From Paenibacillus nuruki (GTDB lineage: Bacteria; Bacillota; Bacilli; Paenibacillales; Paenibacillaceae): 48,471 nucleotides of DNA. The notes under the pieces were generated by a model, which saw nothing but the letters and a program-made list of their open reading frames with translations, did no database searches and was not told the origin of the DNA. The stretch is from NCBI RefSeq assembly GCF_001721045.1, contig NZ_MDER01000033.1, positions 1 through 48,471 of the forward strand, written 5' to 3'. The translations under genes were made by a program, and so were the position numbers. Positions 35,601 through 43,390 of the stretch are shown piece after piece (within the stretch, counting starts at the first letter, position 1; each line of letters opens with the position of its first letter).

Positions 35601-35720
35601 GACCACCACATCGGGCTGTAATTGTCGAGGTAATCCTATCCCTGAATAGACACCATACAAAATAAGTAAAACAAAAAACAATAGAGTAACTTTACGTTTT
35701 CTTATAAAAAACTCAATCAT
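32607..35720 (-). CDS. RND-family efflux transporter (AcrB/SwrC-like)
   Basis: This is a 1037-residue RND pump with TM1 at residues 12-30, two large extracytoplasmic loops (about 35-330 and 550-840) and twelve membrane segments. The proton-relay acidic pair is visible in TM4 (GILVDDAVVVNDN). The C-terminal tail is short and basic. In Gram-positive bacteria such as Bacillus subtilis SwrC, these pumps remove surfactin-like lipopeptides, fatty acids or biocides. It overlaps the adaptor gene by 8 nt, so the two are translationally coupled. Confidence 0.94.
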   Translation of the reverse strand: MIEFFIRKRKVTLLFFVLLILYGVYSGIGLPRQLQPDVVVKTAMVTTTYAGASPELMEQTVTEVLEQKIKEVTDLKTISSTSGNGISTITVQAEDKADAEQVWNELRRKVEDAQSSLPTDADVPIVNDNLAQSFVQSFAIYGKTKEDVYALNDLMNTWKKQLRAIPGITEVAIKGLPEQEISIEADTNKLKQYNISWETVLQGIQSENDRIPVGNLTYDNRTYQLKVDKSDDYNTIKEILITQTEAGIPVYLKDVADVTMVPTTESYLSYYNGVPSITMDISSQAGSDVINMNKVLSAKMTSLEKTLPSHVKIESLFAQNDEVERIFNDLIREMAIAIIAVILICTLGMNLLTAGFVALSIPISIALGLIALPQAGITLNQITIVGLIIVLGILVDDAVVVNDNIERRLSTLGENPKEASVRGTKEVAVSIITATLATISAFVPLMLLPGDMGSFIRPIPVIISLCMLASMIMSLTIIPIFREWYENRQIEKGKRHVDKPPGLLGKQIQLLTNGYAFRLMPGLLKRPLMVALVGLVVSTAVYGLAALTPVELFGTSEEPQISVDIDLPSGTSLTETNKVTENIATWVKKQPDIDKLAYAVGGAAPKLFNSTGGSGNGASSGQILVTGQHGMNVDSTVELWSAALKTEYPGIQISVKGAALGIPVGKPISIRVTGDQLPELRSLSDQIKQIISESPGTYGITDSTGNDSYTLDFAVNKQAMDRYQVTYKNLTQTLLMMGSGFTVGDFDNGSDLIDLKLYIKDSRNSSPNTLLQQVNITNSAGTQIPLSQIVEIKPVFSIQQINHYDLKRVNTIEAELSGPTATEAMQDIRPKLEQIQLPEGYTWEVGGETSSQSDTFKDLGALFVVAIFIIFILITMQFYSLLIPFIIMTTVYLAAAGGVLGLFVTQTPIGFMAVMGIIALAGIVVRNGIVLIEFIEDARHEGMELTEAIILAASARFRPIILTSLTAIVGMIPIATVGELLFRPLGVVIIFGLVFSTVLTLFVVPALYMVMARYTDKRMTSKIERKNKRLAKRQQSM

Positions 35721-37242
35721 GAGCAGTTACCTCTTGAGCATTCTTTGGTATAGCCAGAGTATCGCCATTAAATAAACGGTCTGCTCCCTGTACAACGACT
35801 TGTTCTCCAACTTGAAGTCCACTTTTAATCACATACTGATTGTTATAGGACTCGCCTACAGTCACAAAAGTCTGAACAGCTTTTCCTTTAATATTTTTGA
35901 ATACATAAGGTTTATCTCCTGTACTAATGACTGCTTCTACAGGTAACAGTATTCCTTTTTGCGTCGTGGCTTGACGAGAAGCTTTGACCACCTGTCCCGG
36001 TTTCCAATCTTGCTTGGGATTACTTACAGTGACTTCTGCATTGATTGAACCTGTACTTTCATTGGTTTGTGGATATAACTTGGTCACTTTACCTATGCGT
36101 ACATCATCATACAGACTTACACTTACTTCTTGCCCTACTTTCCATTGACTGATCTCGCTATCAGCTACAGGCAGTAGAACTTTCAAACGTGTGGTTTCTC
36201 CAATTACAAATGGATCGGATGAACCGCCCATAGCGCCACCACCACTTGAACCTGCACTCACTGTCTGACCGACAGATACATTTTTTTCTAAAATCACACC
36301 GCTGGTTTGTGCTTTTAATGTGGTATAGGAAAGACTCAACACAATTTTATTTTTGGCTGTGATCGCTTGATCGTAGCTTGCTTTCGCTTTGTCGACTCCT
36401 GCTTGAGATTGAGCAATACCTGCTTCTGCTTGGGCTACACTTGCTTTGGCTTGTTCTATCGTTGCTTGTGCACTAGCGATTCCTGTCTGTGCTTGGGTGA
36501 CAGCAGAAGCTGCATCTGCACGTTCTGAATCACTTGCACCTTCTAGTGTTAATGAAAGCTTGGCTTGAGCGTCTTTAAGACTATCTGTCGCATCAGCTAG
36601 AGCCGTCTGTGCTTGTTCATTCTCTTGTTGCGTAAGTAAGCCGTTGCTTGCTAACGTCTGCGAGCGGGTCGCTTCTGCTTTTGCCTGATTATAAGCGGTT
36701 TGTGCTTTGTTTACAGCATTTTGTGATTGTGCTTTTTCTTGCGAACGTGCTCCAGACAATACGCTTTGCTCGCTTACACGCGCACTATCGATTTTGGCTT
36801 GAGCACTGGCTAATTGAGCGTTGGCAGAAGATACTGTAGCCATTGCATTTTGCTTAGCGGCTTGAGCATCTTTTAAAGAAGCATTGGCACTGGACAGATC
36901 GGCTTGAGCAGCAGCCACAGACTGATTCGCATCTGCTAATGATAAATTCAGATCAGCTGTATCCAGTGTAGCCAGTACAGCACCTTTCTTTACCTGTTGT
37001 CCGATCTCGCCTTTAACCGATGTCACTGTTCCAGCTGTACGAAAAGTAATAGGTGTTTCTGTATAAGCAGTTAATGTGCCTGATAAATTGTAATTCACAT
37101 TAAGCGCTTGTTTTTGAATAGTGGTAAATGTTACATTGCTACTTGTTGTATTCACAGCAATTGTCGAAGAGTCTGTAGAACAAGCAGTTAGACTGATAAC
37201 AAGTAGTATAGCTATACCTGCAAAATATCCTTTTCTGTTCAT
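35713..37242 (-). CDS. Membrane-fusion/adaptor lipoprotein of the RND pump
   Basis: This is a 509-residue HlyD/RND-MFP family protein. A lipoprotein signal (lipobox SLTAC, Cys21) is followed by a biotinyl-lipoyl half (GTVTSVKGEIGQQVKKGAVLATLD). An unusually long Ala/Gln-rich helical hairpin spans about 105-300 with many A-Q-A repeats, then the second lipoyl half and beta-barrel appear (SGVILEKNVSVGQTVSAG), and a membrane-proximal domain ends the protein. It would link the pump to the cell wall rather than to an outer membrane. It is the first gene of the pump operon. Confidence 0.92.
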   Translation of the reverse strand: MNRKGYFAGIAILLVISLTACSTDSSTIAVNTTSSNVTFTTIQKQALNVNYNLSGTLTAYTETPITFRTAGTVTSVKGEIGQQVKKGAVLATLDTADLNLSLADANQSVAAAQADLSSANASLKDAQAAKQNAMATVSSANAQLASAQAKIDSARVSEQSVLSGARSQEKAQSQNAVNKAQTAYNQAKAEATRSQTLASNGLLTQQENEQAQTALADATDSLKDAQAKLSLTLEGASDSERADAASAVTQAQTGIASAQATIEQAKASVAQAEAGIAQSQAGVDKAKASYDQAITAKNKIVLSLSYTTLKAQTSGVILEKNVSVGQTVSAGSSGGGAMGGSSDPFVIGETTRLKVLLPVADSEISQWKVGQEVSVSLYDDVRIGKVTKLYPQTNESTGSINAEVTVSNPKQDWKPGQVVKASRQATTQKGILLPVEAVISTGDKPYVFKNIKGKAVQTFVTVGESYNNQYVIKSGLQVGEQVVVQGADRLFNGDTLAIPKNAQEVTAHD

Positions 37243-37309
37243 TGATCATGTTCCTCTCTTATCTCAACACCAGTATAGTTGTGGTTTCTCTGTGCTTATC
37301 CTAACAAAG

Positions 37310-37369
37310 ATAATATGTTGTCGAATCGTCCAATCGTACATGCACATCATGCCCTTTCGGGCAAAATTT
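37310..37369 (-). promoter_or_regulatory. Upstream element of the RND pump operon
   Basis: The region has a hairpin-like TGCCCTTTCGGGCA (37350-37363) merging into GCAAAATTT (37361-37369), and a minus-strand -10-like TATTAT (37310-37315) with a poor -35. The same words occur before the two-component operon, suggesting shared activation. Confidence 0.45.
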
Positions 37370-37384
37370 ATCACAACGCAAAAA

Positions 37385-37417
37385 AGAACACATCTCTACA
37401 ACAAAGTGATGTGTTCT
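37385..37417 (-). terminator. Terminator of the two-component operon
   Basis: A 10-bp stem (AGAACACATC, GATGTGTTCT) has a minus-strand run of six T. It is 37 nt past the response-regulator stop and isolates the pump promoter from read-through. Confidence 0.85.
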
Positions 37418-37453
37418 ACATGTAATTATATTTTAGGGGTCATGTGTCTTTTT

Positions 37454-38107
37454 TTAAATATGCACAAGCCCTTGTTCTACTGCTATGGCTACAGCTTGTG
37501 CTCGTGAATCGACACCTAGCTTATTATAAATATTCGTAAGATGAGCTTTCACAGTACGCTCGGCAATACCCATATCAAAAGCAATCTCTTTACTACGATG
37601 TCCATGTGCAGCTGCTTGGAGTACAATCTTTTCTTTATCTGATAAAGAAGGAAGCAAATTGTTTCTGGTTGGCTTTTTGGGTGCAGTATCATGTTTGGCT
37701 TTAAACACAATTTCCATAATTTCAGGTTGTAACAAGGTCTCGCCTCGAATCGCCGAGTCTAATGTACGAAAAAGGTGCTCGCGTTTGGTATCTTTGAGCA
37801 AATATCCTTTCGCTCCTATGGTTAAGCCTTTGATCATAAGATCATCTTCATTGTAAGTGGTCAGAATAACGACAGGAATCGTATTGTTCTGTGCTTGTAA
37901 TTGTTCGATCGCTTCAATCCCATTCATAATCGGCATATTTAGATCCATTAAGATCACATCCGGACGAAGCTCTTCAATCAGCTGAATAGCCACTTTGCCG
38001 TTATCTGCTTCACCAATCACTTGATAATGTTCACTCGTCTCTAAGATAAGCTTAAGTCCTTCTCTAACGACAAAATGGTCATCTACGATCAATACGTTGT
38101 ATTTCAT
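37454..38107 (-). CDS. NarL/LuxR-family response regulator
   Basis: This is a 217-residue two-component regulator. The receiver domain (1-120) has the acidic pocket VDDH (8-11), phospho-acceptor Asp55 (LMDLNMP), Thr83/84 and Lys105. The LuxR-type HTH (about 148-215) has LSDKEKIVLQAAAHGHRSKEIAFDMGIAERTVKAHLTNIYNKL. It lies 10 nt after its cognate kinase gene. The downstream position of the RND operon and shared upstream sequence suggest it may activate the pump. Confidence 0.94.
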   Translation of the reverse strand: MKYNVLIVDDHFVVREGLKLILETSEHYQVIGEADNGKVAIQLIEELRPDVILMDLNMPIMNGIEAIEQLQAQNNTIPVVILTTYNEDDLMIKGLTIGAKGYLLKDTKREHLFRTLDSAIRGETLLQPEIMEIVFKAKHDTAPKKPTRNNLLPSLSDKEKIVLQAAAHGHRSKEIAFDMGIAERTVKAHLTNIYNKLGVDSRAQAVAIAVEQGLVHI

Positions 38108-38117
38108 ACTATTCTCC

Positions 38118-39287
38118 TCATCTCAAAGGAATCTCGATATGCACAGAAGTTCCATGAGGTATACGATTCGTTATTTCTAATGTACCCTGTACAATACGGA
38201 TACGTTCTTGCATGCCAATTAGACCATAATGTCCACTAAATGAACCGATCTGACGCATATCGAATCCAATGCCATCATCTTTAATATCCATTACCAAATG
38301 ATGGTCATCATACGAAATGTTCAATTCTACATGGTGAGCTTGAGCATGCTTGATAATATTGGTCAAACATTCACGTATGATATGAATACTATGTTCATAG
38401 ATCAATTGGGATACTTCTATAGGGGTTACTATATTGCTTTGTATCGGGATACCTGTTAAGGAAAGGAAATGATCTACTTCTTTCTCTACAGACTCAGCAA
38501 AATTCACTTGTAATGCGGTATGCAAACGCAAATCATCAATCGCACTGCGAGCTTCTGCTAATGTGTGACGTGCACCGCTCATAGACAAATGAACAATTTC
38601 ATGTGCTCTTTTGGTATTATTCGAAGAGAGATGGGCATCAATCGCTTCCAATTGCATAATCAATCCGGCTAATCCTTGTGCTAACGTATCGTGCAGATCC
38701 CTTGCCATACGCTGACGTTCATTAGCAACCGTTAATTCTTCGACTTGATGATGAGCGATTTCTAATTCTTTCAAAAAATGCTGTGTACGTAACTTAGCAT
38801 AAAATTGACGTAACGTTAAATTGATAATGCCTCCTACCAATACGTTCATTAATGTAAACAACGAAATATAAAACAGCAAATTAACAAAGCTTAAATAATT
38901 CATATAAGCAATACATACTATATAAATAGCCGCAATAGAAATGATTATCGTTATCTTCTTATACGGAGCATATAGTAATTGTCCAATAATAATCGGATAC
39001 AGTACAATCATGACTAAATAATATCCTTGATTCATAAAATAAACAGACATGAGAAGGATAGCACTTTGTAATACATAGTACACCCATAATTCTCTTTGAA
39101 TAAACCAGGTTACTTTCCAATTCAAAAACATAAAACACAAAATACCCAGACTTGCTATCACAATATGAAGCACACTATTATGGGACGTTGTTTCTAATAA
39201 TGTAGTTCCAATATGAACCATCAGAATCCACACGATCACCGGTTTACGTAGTTCTAACGCTATCTCACTCAGATACTTTTTTTGCAT
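38118..39287 (-). CDS. Membrane histidine kinase, HisKA_3 (DesK/LiaS-like)
   Basis: This is a 389-residue sensor kinase with about six closely packed membrane segments in residues 16-158 and no sizeable extracellular domain. A coiled linker precedes the HisKA_3 phospho-acceptor His199 (ARDLHDTLAQGL). The HATPase domain has ECLTNIIKHAQA, DDGIGFD and GHYGLIGMQERI. Kinases with this layout sense membrane state or hydrophobic compounds. I chose ATG 39287, which has AAAGGGGG upstream, rather than the in-frame ATG at 39302. Confidence 0.92.
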   Translation of the reverse strand: MQKKYLSEIALELRKPVIVWILMVHIGTTLLETTSHNSVLHIVIASLGILCFMFLNWKVTWFIQRELWVYYVLQSAILLMSVYFMNQGYYLVMIVLYPIIIGQLLYAPYKKITIIISIAAIYIVCIAYMNYLSFVNLLFYISLFTLMNVLVGGIINLTLRQFYAKLRTQHFLKELEIAHHQVEELTVANERQRMARDLHDTLAQGLAGLIMQLEAIDAHLSSNNTKRAHEIVHLSMSGARHTLAEARSAIDDLRLHTALQVNFAESVEKEVDHFLSLTGIPIQSNIVTPIEVSQLIYEHSIHIIRECLTNIIKHAQAHHVELNISYDDHHLVMDIKDDGIGFDMRQIGSFSGHYGLIGMQERIRIVQGTLEITNRIPHGTSVHIEIPLR

Positions 39288-39313
39288 AATGCCCCCTTTC
39301 ATAAGCCTCTTAC

Positions 39314-39372
39314 AGTATAACAGGTGCTCAGATCAGGACATTGTACTTTCGGGCATGTACGTTGCAAAATTT
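39314..39372 (-). promoter_or_regulatory. Promoter and activator-like element of the two-component operon
   Basis: The minus strand has a good -10 TATACT (39314-39319) but no -35. Upstream, TTTCGGGCA (39347-39355) sits inside a GTAC...GTAC frame (39343-39360), followed by GCAAAATTT (39364-39372). Its position, about -44, suits an activator. Confidence 0.5.
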
Positions 39373-39416
39373 AATAAAGCGATAAATACAACTTATTCTA
39401 GCTATAAGTGATTCAT

Positions 39417-40334
39417 TTATACATGAAATGAATGGATATGATCAGCTAATATGTCTTTGGCAGATGTCCATTGTATTCCGGCATACCGATCGTTATCAAT
39501 CTGTTCAAGCTTACCTAATCCGCTGAACATACCATGAACATATTGCATCCCTTGCCATGCGGGATACAAATCGGTTGAAGGCTTAGAACAACTACGTGCA
39601 ATCTTAATCAGTGTCTCCAACAATCCTCGACTTCCTGCTTTGAGCAAACGGAATCGTTGACCGCTTAATCTGCTCATCAGTATCGTCAGTTGACGTGCAT
39701 TGATCTGATCTCCTGCAATCTGTAAAAAGCGAGGAGCAGAGTTATCCAATGCTGCTTTGGCTGTATAGGTAGCTACATTGTCTTTGGTTGTAAAATCCAT
39801 TGGTTGATCTGCATCATCCCAGTAAAGGATTCGGCGATGTGAGAAAAGAACGATAGGTGCCATCCCTGTTAACATATCTGCAAATGCTCCATTTAAAATA
39901 GAAGTGGCTGCAATCGGTGCTTGATCCAGTCTTTTCATAAAATCACGACGTAAATCCAAATTGCGATTCGATCCTACAGGTAACTTGGTATAGTCCATCG
40001 AGTAATCAGAAGGAATAAAGCGAGGAACGCCTGCTTCAACAGCTGCATTCAGTAGTAAAGTTTGTGTCTCGATAATCACATCCTCTAATCCACTTAGAGC
40101 AGATACAACGCAGGACACTCCTGTACAAGCTGCTTTCATTTCTGCTGCATTCGTATAATCGACTTCTACGATTTCGATTCCTAGTTGTTCTAAAGGTACC
40201 GTCTTCGATAATGAAGTGCCCCGGCGAATCAATGCCCGCACATGTGCTCCTTCATGAACCAATGCTTTGGCAATCCGTTCGCCCAGATCACCAGTACTGC
40301 CTGCAATTAAAATCGTTGAATGTTCCGGTACCAT
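39417..40334 (-). CDS. NmrA-like NAD(P)-binding protein
   Basis: This is a 305-residue atypical short-chain dehydrogenase of the NmrA/isoflavone-reductase group. It has the glycine motif IAGSTGDLGERIAKAL (residues 9-24), Arg at the end of beta2 (ALIRRG) favouring NADP(H), and the RFIPSDYS segment in place of a classical YxxxK. Members reduce small molecules or act as redox sensors. The substrate is unknown. GGAGG stands 8 nt before the ATG. A separate terminator isolates it from the upstream TetR gene. Confidence 0.86.
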   Translation of the reverse strand: MVPEHSTILIAGSTGDLGERIAKALVHEGAHVRALIRRGTSLSKTVPLEQLGIEIVEVDYTNAAEMKAACTGVSCVVSALSGLEDVIIETQTLLLNAAVEAGVPRFIPSDYSMDYTKLPVGSNRNLDLRRDFMKRLDQAPIAATSILNGAFADMLTGMAPIVLFSHRRILYWDDADQPMDFTTKDNVATYTAKAALDNSAPRFLQIAGDQINARQLTILMSRLSGQRFRLLKAGSRGLLETLIKIARSCSKPSTDLYPAWQGMQYVHGMFSGLGKLEQIDNDRYAGIQWTSAKDILADHIHSFHV

Positions 40335-40434
40335 ATAGAGATCCTCCTCAGTGTAATAACCTTTTATTTGTTGTTCATTATTTTATAGATTATGTATAGT
40401 TCATTTTACCATTTGTTGAATCTATTAGAAATTA

Positions 40435-40465
40435 TTAACGATAAGAATTTTTCTACAATCGTTAA
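40435..40465. repeat. Inverted repeat upstream of the NmrA-like gene
   Basis: TTAACGAT and ATCGTTAA are perfect 8-bp arms with a 15-nt spacer. The TAACGA word also occurs in the TetR operator before the monooxygenase gene, so the same repressor could bind here. Confidence 0.4.
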
Positions 40466-40469
40466 ATAA

Positions 40470-40502
40470 AAAAGCTATCATTCCCAAAGGAAGATAACTT
40501 TT
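40470..40502 (-). terminator. Terminator of the monooxygenase-tetR operon
   Basis: An imperfect 14-bp stem (AAAAGCTATCATTCC, GGAAGATAACTTTT) with a CAAA loop and a minus-strand T-rich tail lies 9 nt past the TetR stop. Confidence 0.75.
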
Positions 40503-40510
40503 CATTTTTA

Positions 40511-41179
40511 TTATTTTGGATTGTGCAGGATTCCTTGTAAGATCACTTCTAATCCCCATTGAAATCTCTCTTCGTCACCTGAGAACATTTCCTCATTTAA
40601 GCGAACAAGCATCGGATATTTTACTGCATCTAATGATTGGTAAGAATCACGAATCGATTGAAGAGTCATGCCTTTTTGCTCACGAGAAGATTGTTCAAAA
40701 GCTACTGAGGTGACATATAAAAGTAACATATCTGCTCCCCATGCTGATGACTTCGCCTGTGCTCCCCCTGCTTGCAAACGCGCTAATATATATTCGTTGA
40801 TTGCTAAAGAGTAAGGTCCGATTGGGATCGTTGTTAATGCAAGTTCCGCTACTCCTGGAGATGTATACAAAACGTTAAGATAAGAATTCAATAGAGAGAC
40901 TAGTTCACTTTTCCAAGAGTTCGGTCGCCCTTCAGGCAATATTACATCTCTCAATCCATAATCAACTACATAACTGTAAAGCTCTTGAATATTTTTGACA
41001 TACACATACAGTGATGAAGCACCTGTATCTAAATGTTTAGCAATTTTGCGCATACTCATGCCGGACAAGCCTTCTGCTGCTAACAATTCAAAAGCAGTCT
41101 TTACAATAATTTCACGACTAAGTGCGTCTTTAGCAGGTCTGGTACGACGACTAATTATAATTCGATTTGTATTATCCAT
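40511..41179 (-). CDS. TetR-family repressor with TetR_C-type domain
   Basis: This is a 222-residue repressor. Its HTH (about 18-65) reads IIVKTAFELLAAEGLSGMSMRKIAKHLDTGASSLYVYVKN, close to tetracycline-type TetR proteins (LYWHVKN there). The all-helical C-terminal domain is of the same class. It follows the TetX-like monooxygenase gene by 50 nt in the same operon, and a perfect palindrome sits in that operon's promoter, so autoregulation with the monooxygenase substrate as inducer is the likely scheme. AAGGA precedes the ATG. Confidence 0.9.
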   Translation of the reverse strand: MDNTNRIIISRRTRPAKDALSREIIVKTAFELLAAEGLSGMSMRKIAKHLDTGASSLYVYVKNIQELYSYVVDYGLRDVILPEGRPNSWKSELVSLLNSYLNVLYTSPGVAELALTTIPIGPYSLAINEYILARLQAGGAQAKSSAWGADMLLLYVTSVAFEQSSREQKGMTLQSIRDSYQSLDAVKYPMLVRLNEEMFSGDEERFQWGLEVILQGILHNPK

Positions 41180-41229
41180 AGTTTCCTTATAACATGTTTA
41201 ACTTTATTAGTAAATCCTAGAGTACTTTT

Positions 41230-42384
41230 TTATGCTTGTTGATGATACTGATTCATTAATGCTGCTAATCGAGAAGCTGCCTGATCACCAAAACACAGCT
41301 GTAAGTTTTTATACGATTCTCTAGCCGCTTCTCCAGAGTAAGCATACATTTTCTGCTCATAACCTTGAACAGCTATACTCAAATCATTATGCTGCACAAT
41401 AGACAGTGCCAATTCGGTAGCATCTAACATTGCTAGATTCACACCTTCACCAGCAAAAGGAGACATTAGATGTGCTGCATCTCCGATCAATGTAACTCCT
41501 GCTCGGTGTGCCCACGTTAACCCTACAGGCAACATGTAAATGCGTCTTGGAAGAATTTTTCCTTCTGCTAAACGGATATAATTTTGAAGAGACTCATCCC
41601 AATCTTCAAAATAACTTAGTAATTTTTGTTTTGCTATATCAGGTTGATCCCACAAAAACCCTGATTGATCTAACCATTCTTGCTCTACTTGAAAGCTCGC
41701 ATACACACGAATATCTCCATCTCCATTTAACTGACCGATGATTGCTTTGTGATCTGCCAGTGCAAACATTTTACCACGACGATTAAAGCTAGCCAGCTCA
41801 GGATGATCTATAGCCACATTTTTGATATGAACTTCTACCATACTCAAACCTGTATATTCTGCTTTGGCTTTTGTTAGAAGCGGACGAACTTTTGAAAATG
41901 CTCCATCTGCTCCTATAACAAGATTAGCGGTTTCCACATTCCCGTTTTCAAAATGAAGTTCATACAGATCATCTTTTAATGGAACAACATGGCTTAATGA
42001 ATGATTCCAGCGTATAGAAGTAGGGTGAAGCGCTTGTAATATCATTTCACATAATACACCCCGGTCGATTTCGGGACGATCTGAACCATGATCTTCTGCT
42101 ATTTCTTCTAAATACATTTTTCCTTTTTTGTCAAAAAGTCTAAAGTCCTCTCCATCATAACGAGCAACAGCTTGAAATGATTCAAATAAGTCGGCTTCTT
42201 GTAATGCTCGCTGTCCAGATTCACTATGAATATCTAATGAACCTCCTTGTTGGTTATTAGCTTGAAAAGAAGATTTTTCATAAACAGTAGCTTTGACACC
42301 ATATTTTTGTAAAATAACGGCTAACGTCAAGCCACCAGGTCCTCCACCAATAATAGCTATTTTTCTTTCGTTTGCTTTTTGCAT
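41230..42384 (-). CDS. TetX-like FAD-dependent monooxygenase
   Basis: This is a 384-residue class A flavoprotein monooxygenase. It has the N-terminal FAD motif GGGPGG (13-18), LVIGADG (155-161), and GDAAHLMSPFAGEGVN (301-316) with Asp302. Blocks such as GGSLDIHSESGQRAL, SYFEDWDE and the C-terminal YEQKMYAYSGEAAR parallel Tet(X) from memory. Such enzymes hydroxylate aromatic compounds, including tetracyclines or rifamycins. The position equivalent to the FAD-contacting Arg of Tet(X) (NDLRAIL) appears to be Cys112 here, so activity on tetracycline should not be assumed. Start ATG follows GGAG by about 11 nt. Confidence 0.87.
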   Translation of the reverse strand: MQKANERKIAIIGGGPGGLTLAVILQKYGVKATVYEKSSFQANNQQGGSLDIHSESGQRALQEADLFESFQAVARYDGEDFRLFDKKGKMYLEEIAEDHGSDRPEIDRGVLCEMILQALHPTSIRWNHSLSHVVPLKDDLYELHFENGNVETANLVIGADGAFSKVRPLLTKAKAEYTGLSMVEVHIKNVAIDHPELASFNRRGKMFALADHKAIIGQLNGDGDIRVYASFQVEQEWLDQSGFLWDQPDIAKQKLLSYFEDWDESLQNYIRLAEGKILPRRIYMLPVGLTWAHRAGVTLIGDAAHLMSPFAGEGVNLAMLDATELALSIVQHNDLSIAVQGYEQKMYAYSGEAARESYKNLQLCFGDQAASRLAALMNQYHQQA

Positions 42385-42424
42385 AATAATATCATCTCCA
42401 TGTTTAATAGATTAACTTGTATTA

Positions 42425-42453
42425 TTTATATCATAACGAACAGAGTTCGTAAA
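42425..42453 (-). promoter_or_regulatory. Monooxygenase promoter with TetR operator in the spacer
   Basis: Minus-strand TTTACG (42448-42453) and TATAAA (42425-42430) are 17 bp apart. The perfect dyad ACGAACAGAGTTCGT (42436-42450) fills the spacer. Another GTTCGT half-site lies at 42461-42466. Binding there would block RNA polymerase. Confidence 0.72.
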
Positions 42454-42502
42454 GTACAGTGTTCGTTAAATGCGGCAAATGTATAATATAAATTTTGTAA
42501 TC

Positions 42503-42542
42503 AAAAGAAGTCTGTGTAGTTTAATCTACACAGACTTCTTTT
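42503..42542 (-). terminator. Terminator upstream of the monooxygenase operon
   Basis: A perfect 17-bp stem (AAAAGAAGTCTGTGTAG and its complement) with a 6-nt loop has T runs on either strand. It ends the hypothetical gene whose stop is at 42550. Confidence 0.92.
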
Positions 42543-42549
42543 ATATCCA

Positions 42550-43065
42550 TTAACTATTCCATTCGTCTCCAGAAAAACGTTCTGTAGCACGAGTATGCTC
42601 TTGTTTGGCTTGCTCACTTAGACGATAGCGAATTTCTTGAAGCATAATAGACATGATTTCCCGGCGTTCGCCAAGATCAATAAGTGCTTTACGTAATCCA
42701 TCACGCACCATGCCTTCTTGTTCACCTTTTTGGTAACTAGCCAGAGCCGTAGCGCCTTTTTCAATTTCTAACTGCAAGTCTTGTACATAGGAAGTCACAA
42801 GTAATAATGACTCTTCATATACATCACTCGAAAACCCTTTAAGTGGAGAACGAATAAATCGTTCCTGAACCGATTCCTGAATATTAACCATCACAAAAGC
42901 TGGATTACTCAACAACAGATGCATACTTTGCATTTGCAAATCTTCCGGCATACGGTCAATCAAAATCGCTTCATTGTTCTCAAGCAACTGTTTTAAACAG
43001 TAATTCAGTTCAGCTTCACCTTCTGGTAATTTCTCTACTTGGTTTTTTCGCACAAAATAGATCAT
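42550..43065 (-). CDS. Hypothetical protein, 171 residues
   Basis: The frame is open to 43122, but the ATG at 43065 has AAGGAG about 7 nt upstream and is the better start. The protein is acidic, soluble and mostly helical, with Leu/Glu-rich heptad-like stretches (ESLLLVTSYVQDLQLEIEKG and LGERREIMSIMLQEIRYRLSEQ). It has no signal peptide or cysteine motif. I do not recognise the family. It is monocistronic, with a strong terminator downstream and a 325-bp non-coding region upstream. Confidence 0.75.
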   Translation of the reverse strand: MIYFVRKNQVEKLPEGEAELNYCLKQLLENNEAILIDRMPEDLQMQSMHLLLSNPAFVMVNIQESVQERFIRSPLKGFSSDVYEESLLLVTSYVQDLQLEIEKGATALASYQKGEQEGMVRDGLRKALIDLGERREIMSIMLQEIRYRLSEQAKQEHTRATERFSGDEWNS

Positions 43066-43146
43066 TATTGTCTCCTTTAAGTTACTGAATACGTTTACTA
43101 AAATCAGTAAAATTAAATACAATCTTTTAGTACCGTAAGTAGTAAA

Positions 43147-43267
43147 TTCGCTTTAAGTTAAACGCATTATTTAAGTATTTTGTTATAACTTAACCATTTT
43201 AAGTACATTGTTAGCATATTTACTCTTAAAAAAAGACTCTTATTTACAATAATCGGCTTAAAGCGAA
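43147..43267. repeat. Long-range inverted repeat in a 325-bp gene-free region
   Basis: The region 43066-43390 has no gene. Within it TTCGCTTTAAG (43147-43157) and CTTAAAGCGAA (43257-43267) are perfect 11-bp complements. The interval repeats the word TTAAGT or its complement at least four times. It is AT-rich and may hold operators for the flanking genes. I see no promoter I would assign with confidence. Confidence 0.45.
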
Positions 43268-43390
43268 GAAATTGTTATGTATAAACTATGAATATTAGAC
43301 AAAATATGCACTAAAGTATATATTCAAAAAAGAACAAAGAAATACTGATACTCCTTTATTCTTTCTTAAATAAGCTGTAATCATGTGCTA

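Noticed and set aside
37121-37507. Plus-strand open frame across the pump/two-component junction
   Set aside because: It runs through the pump leader, a terminator and the response-regulator end, with no family resemblance.
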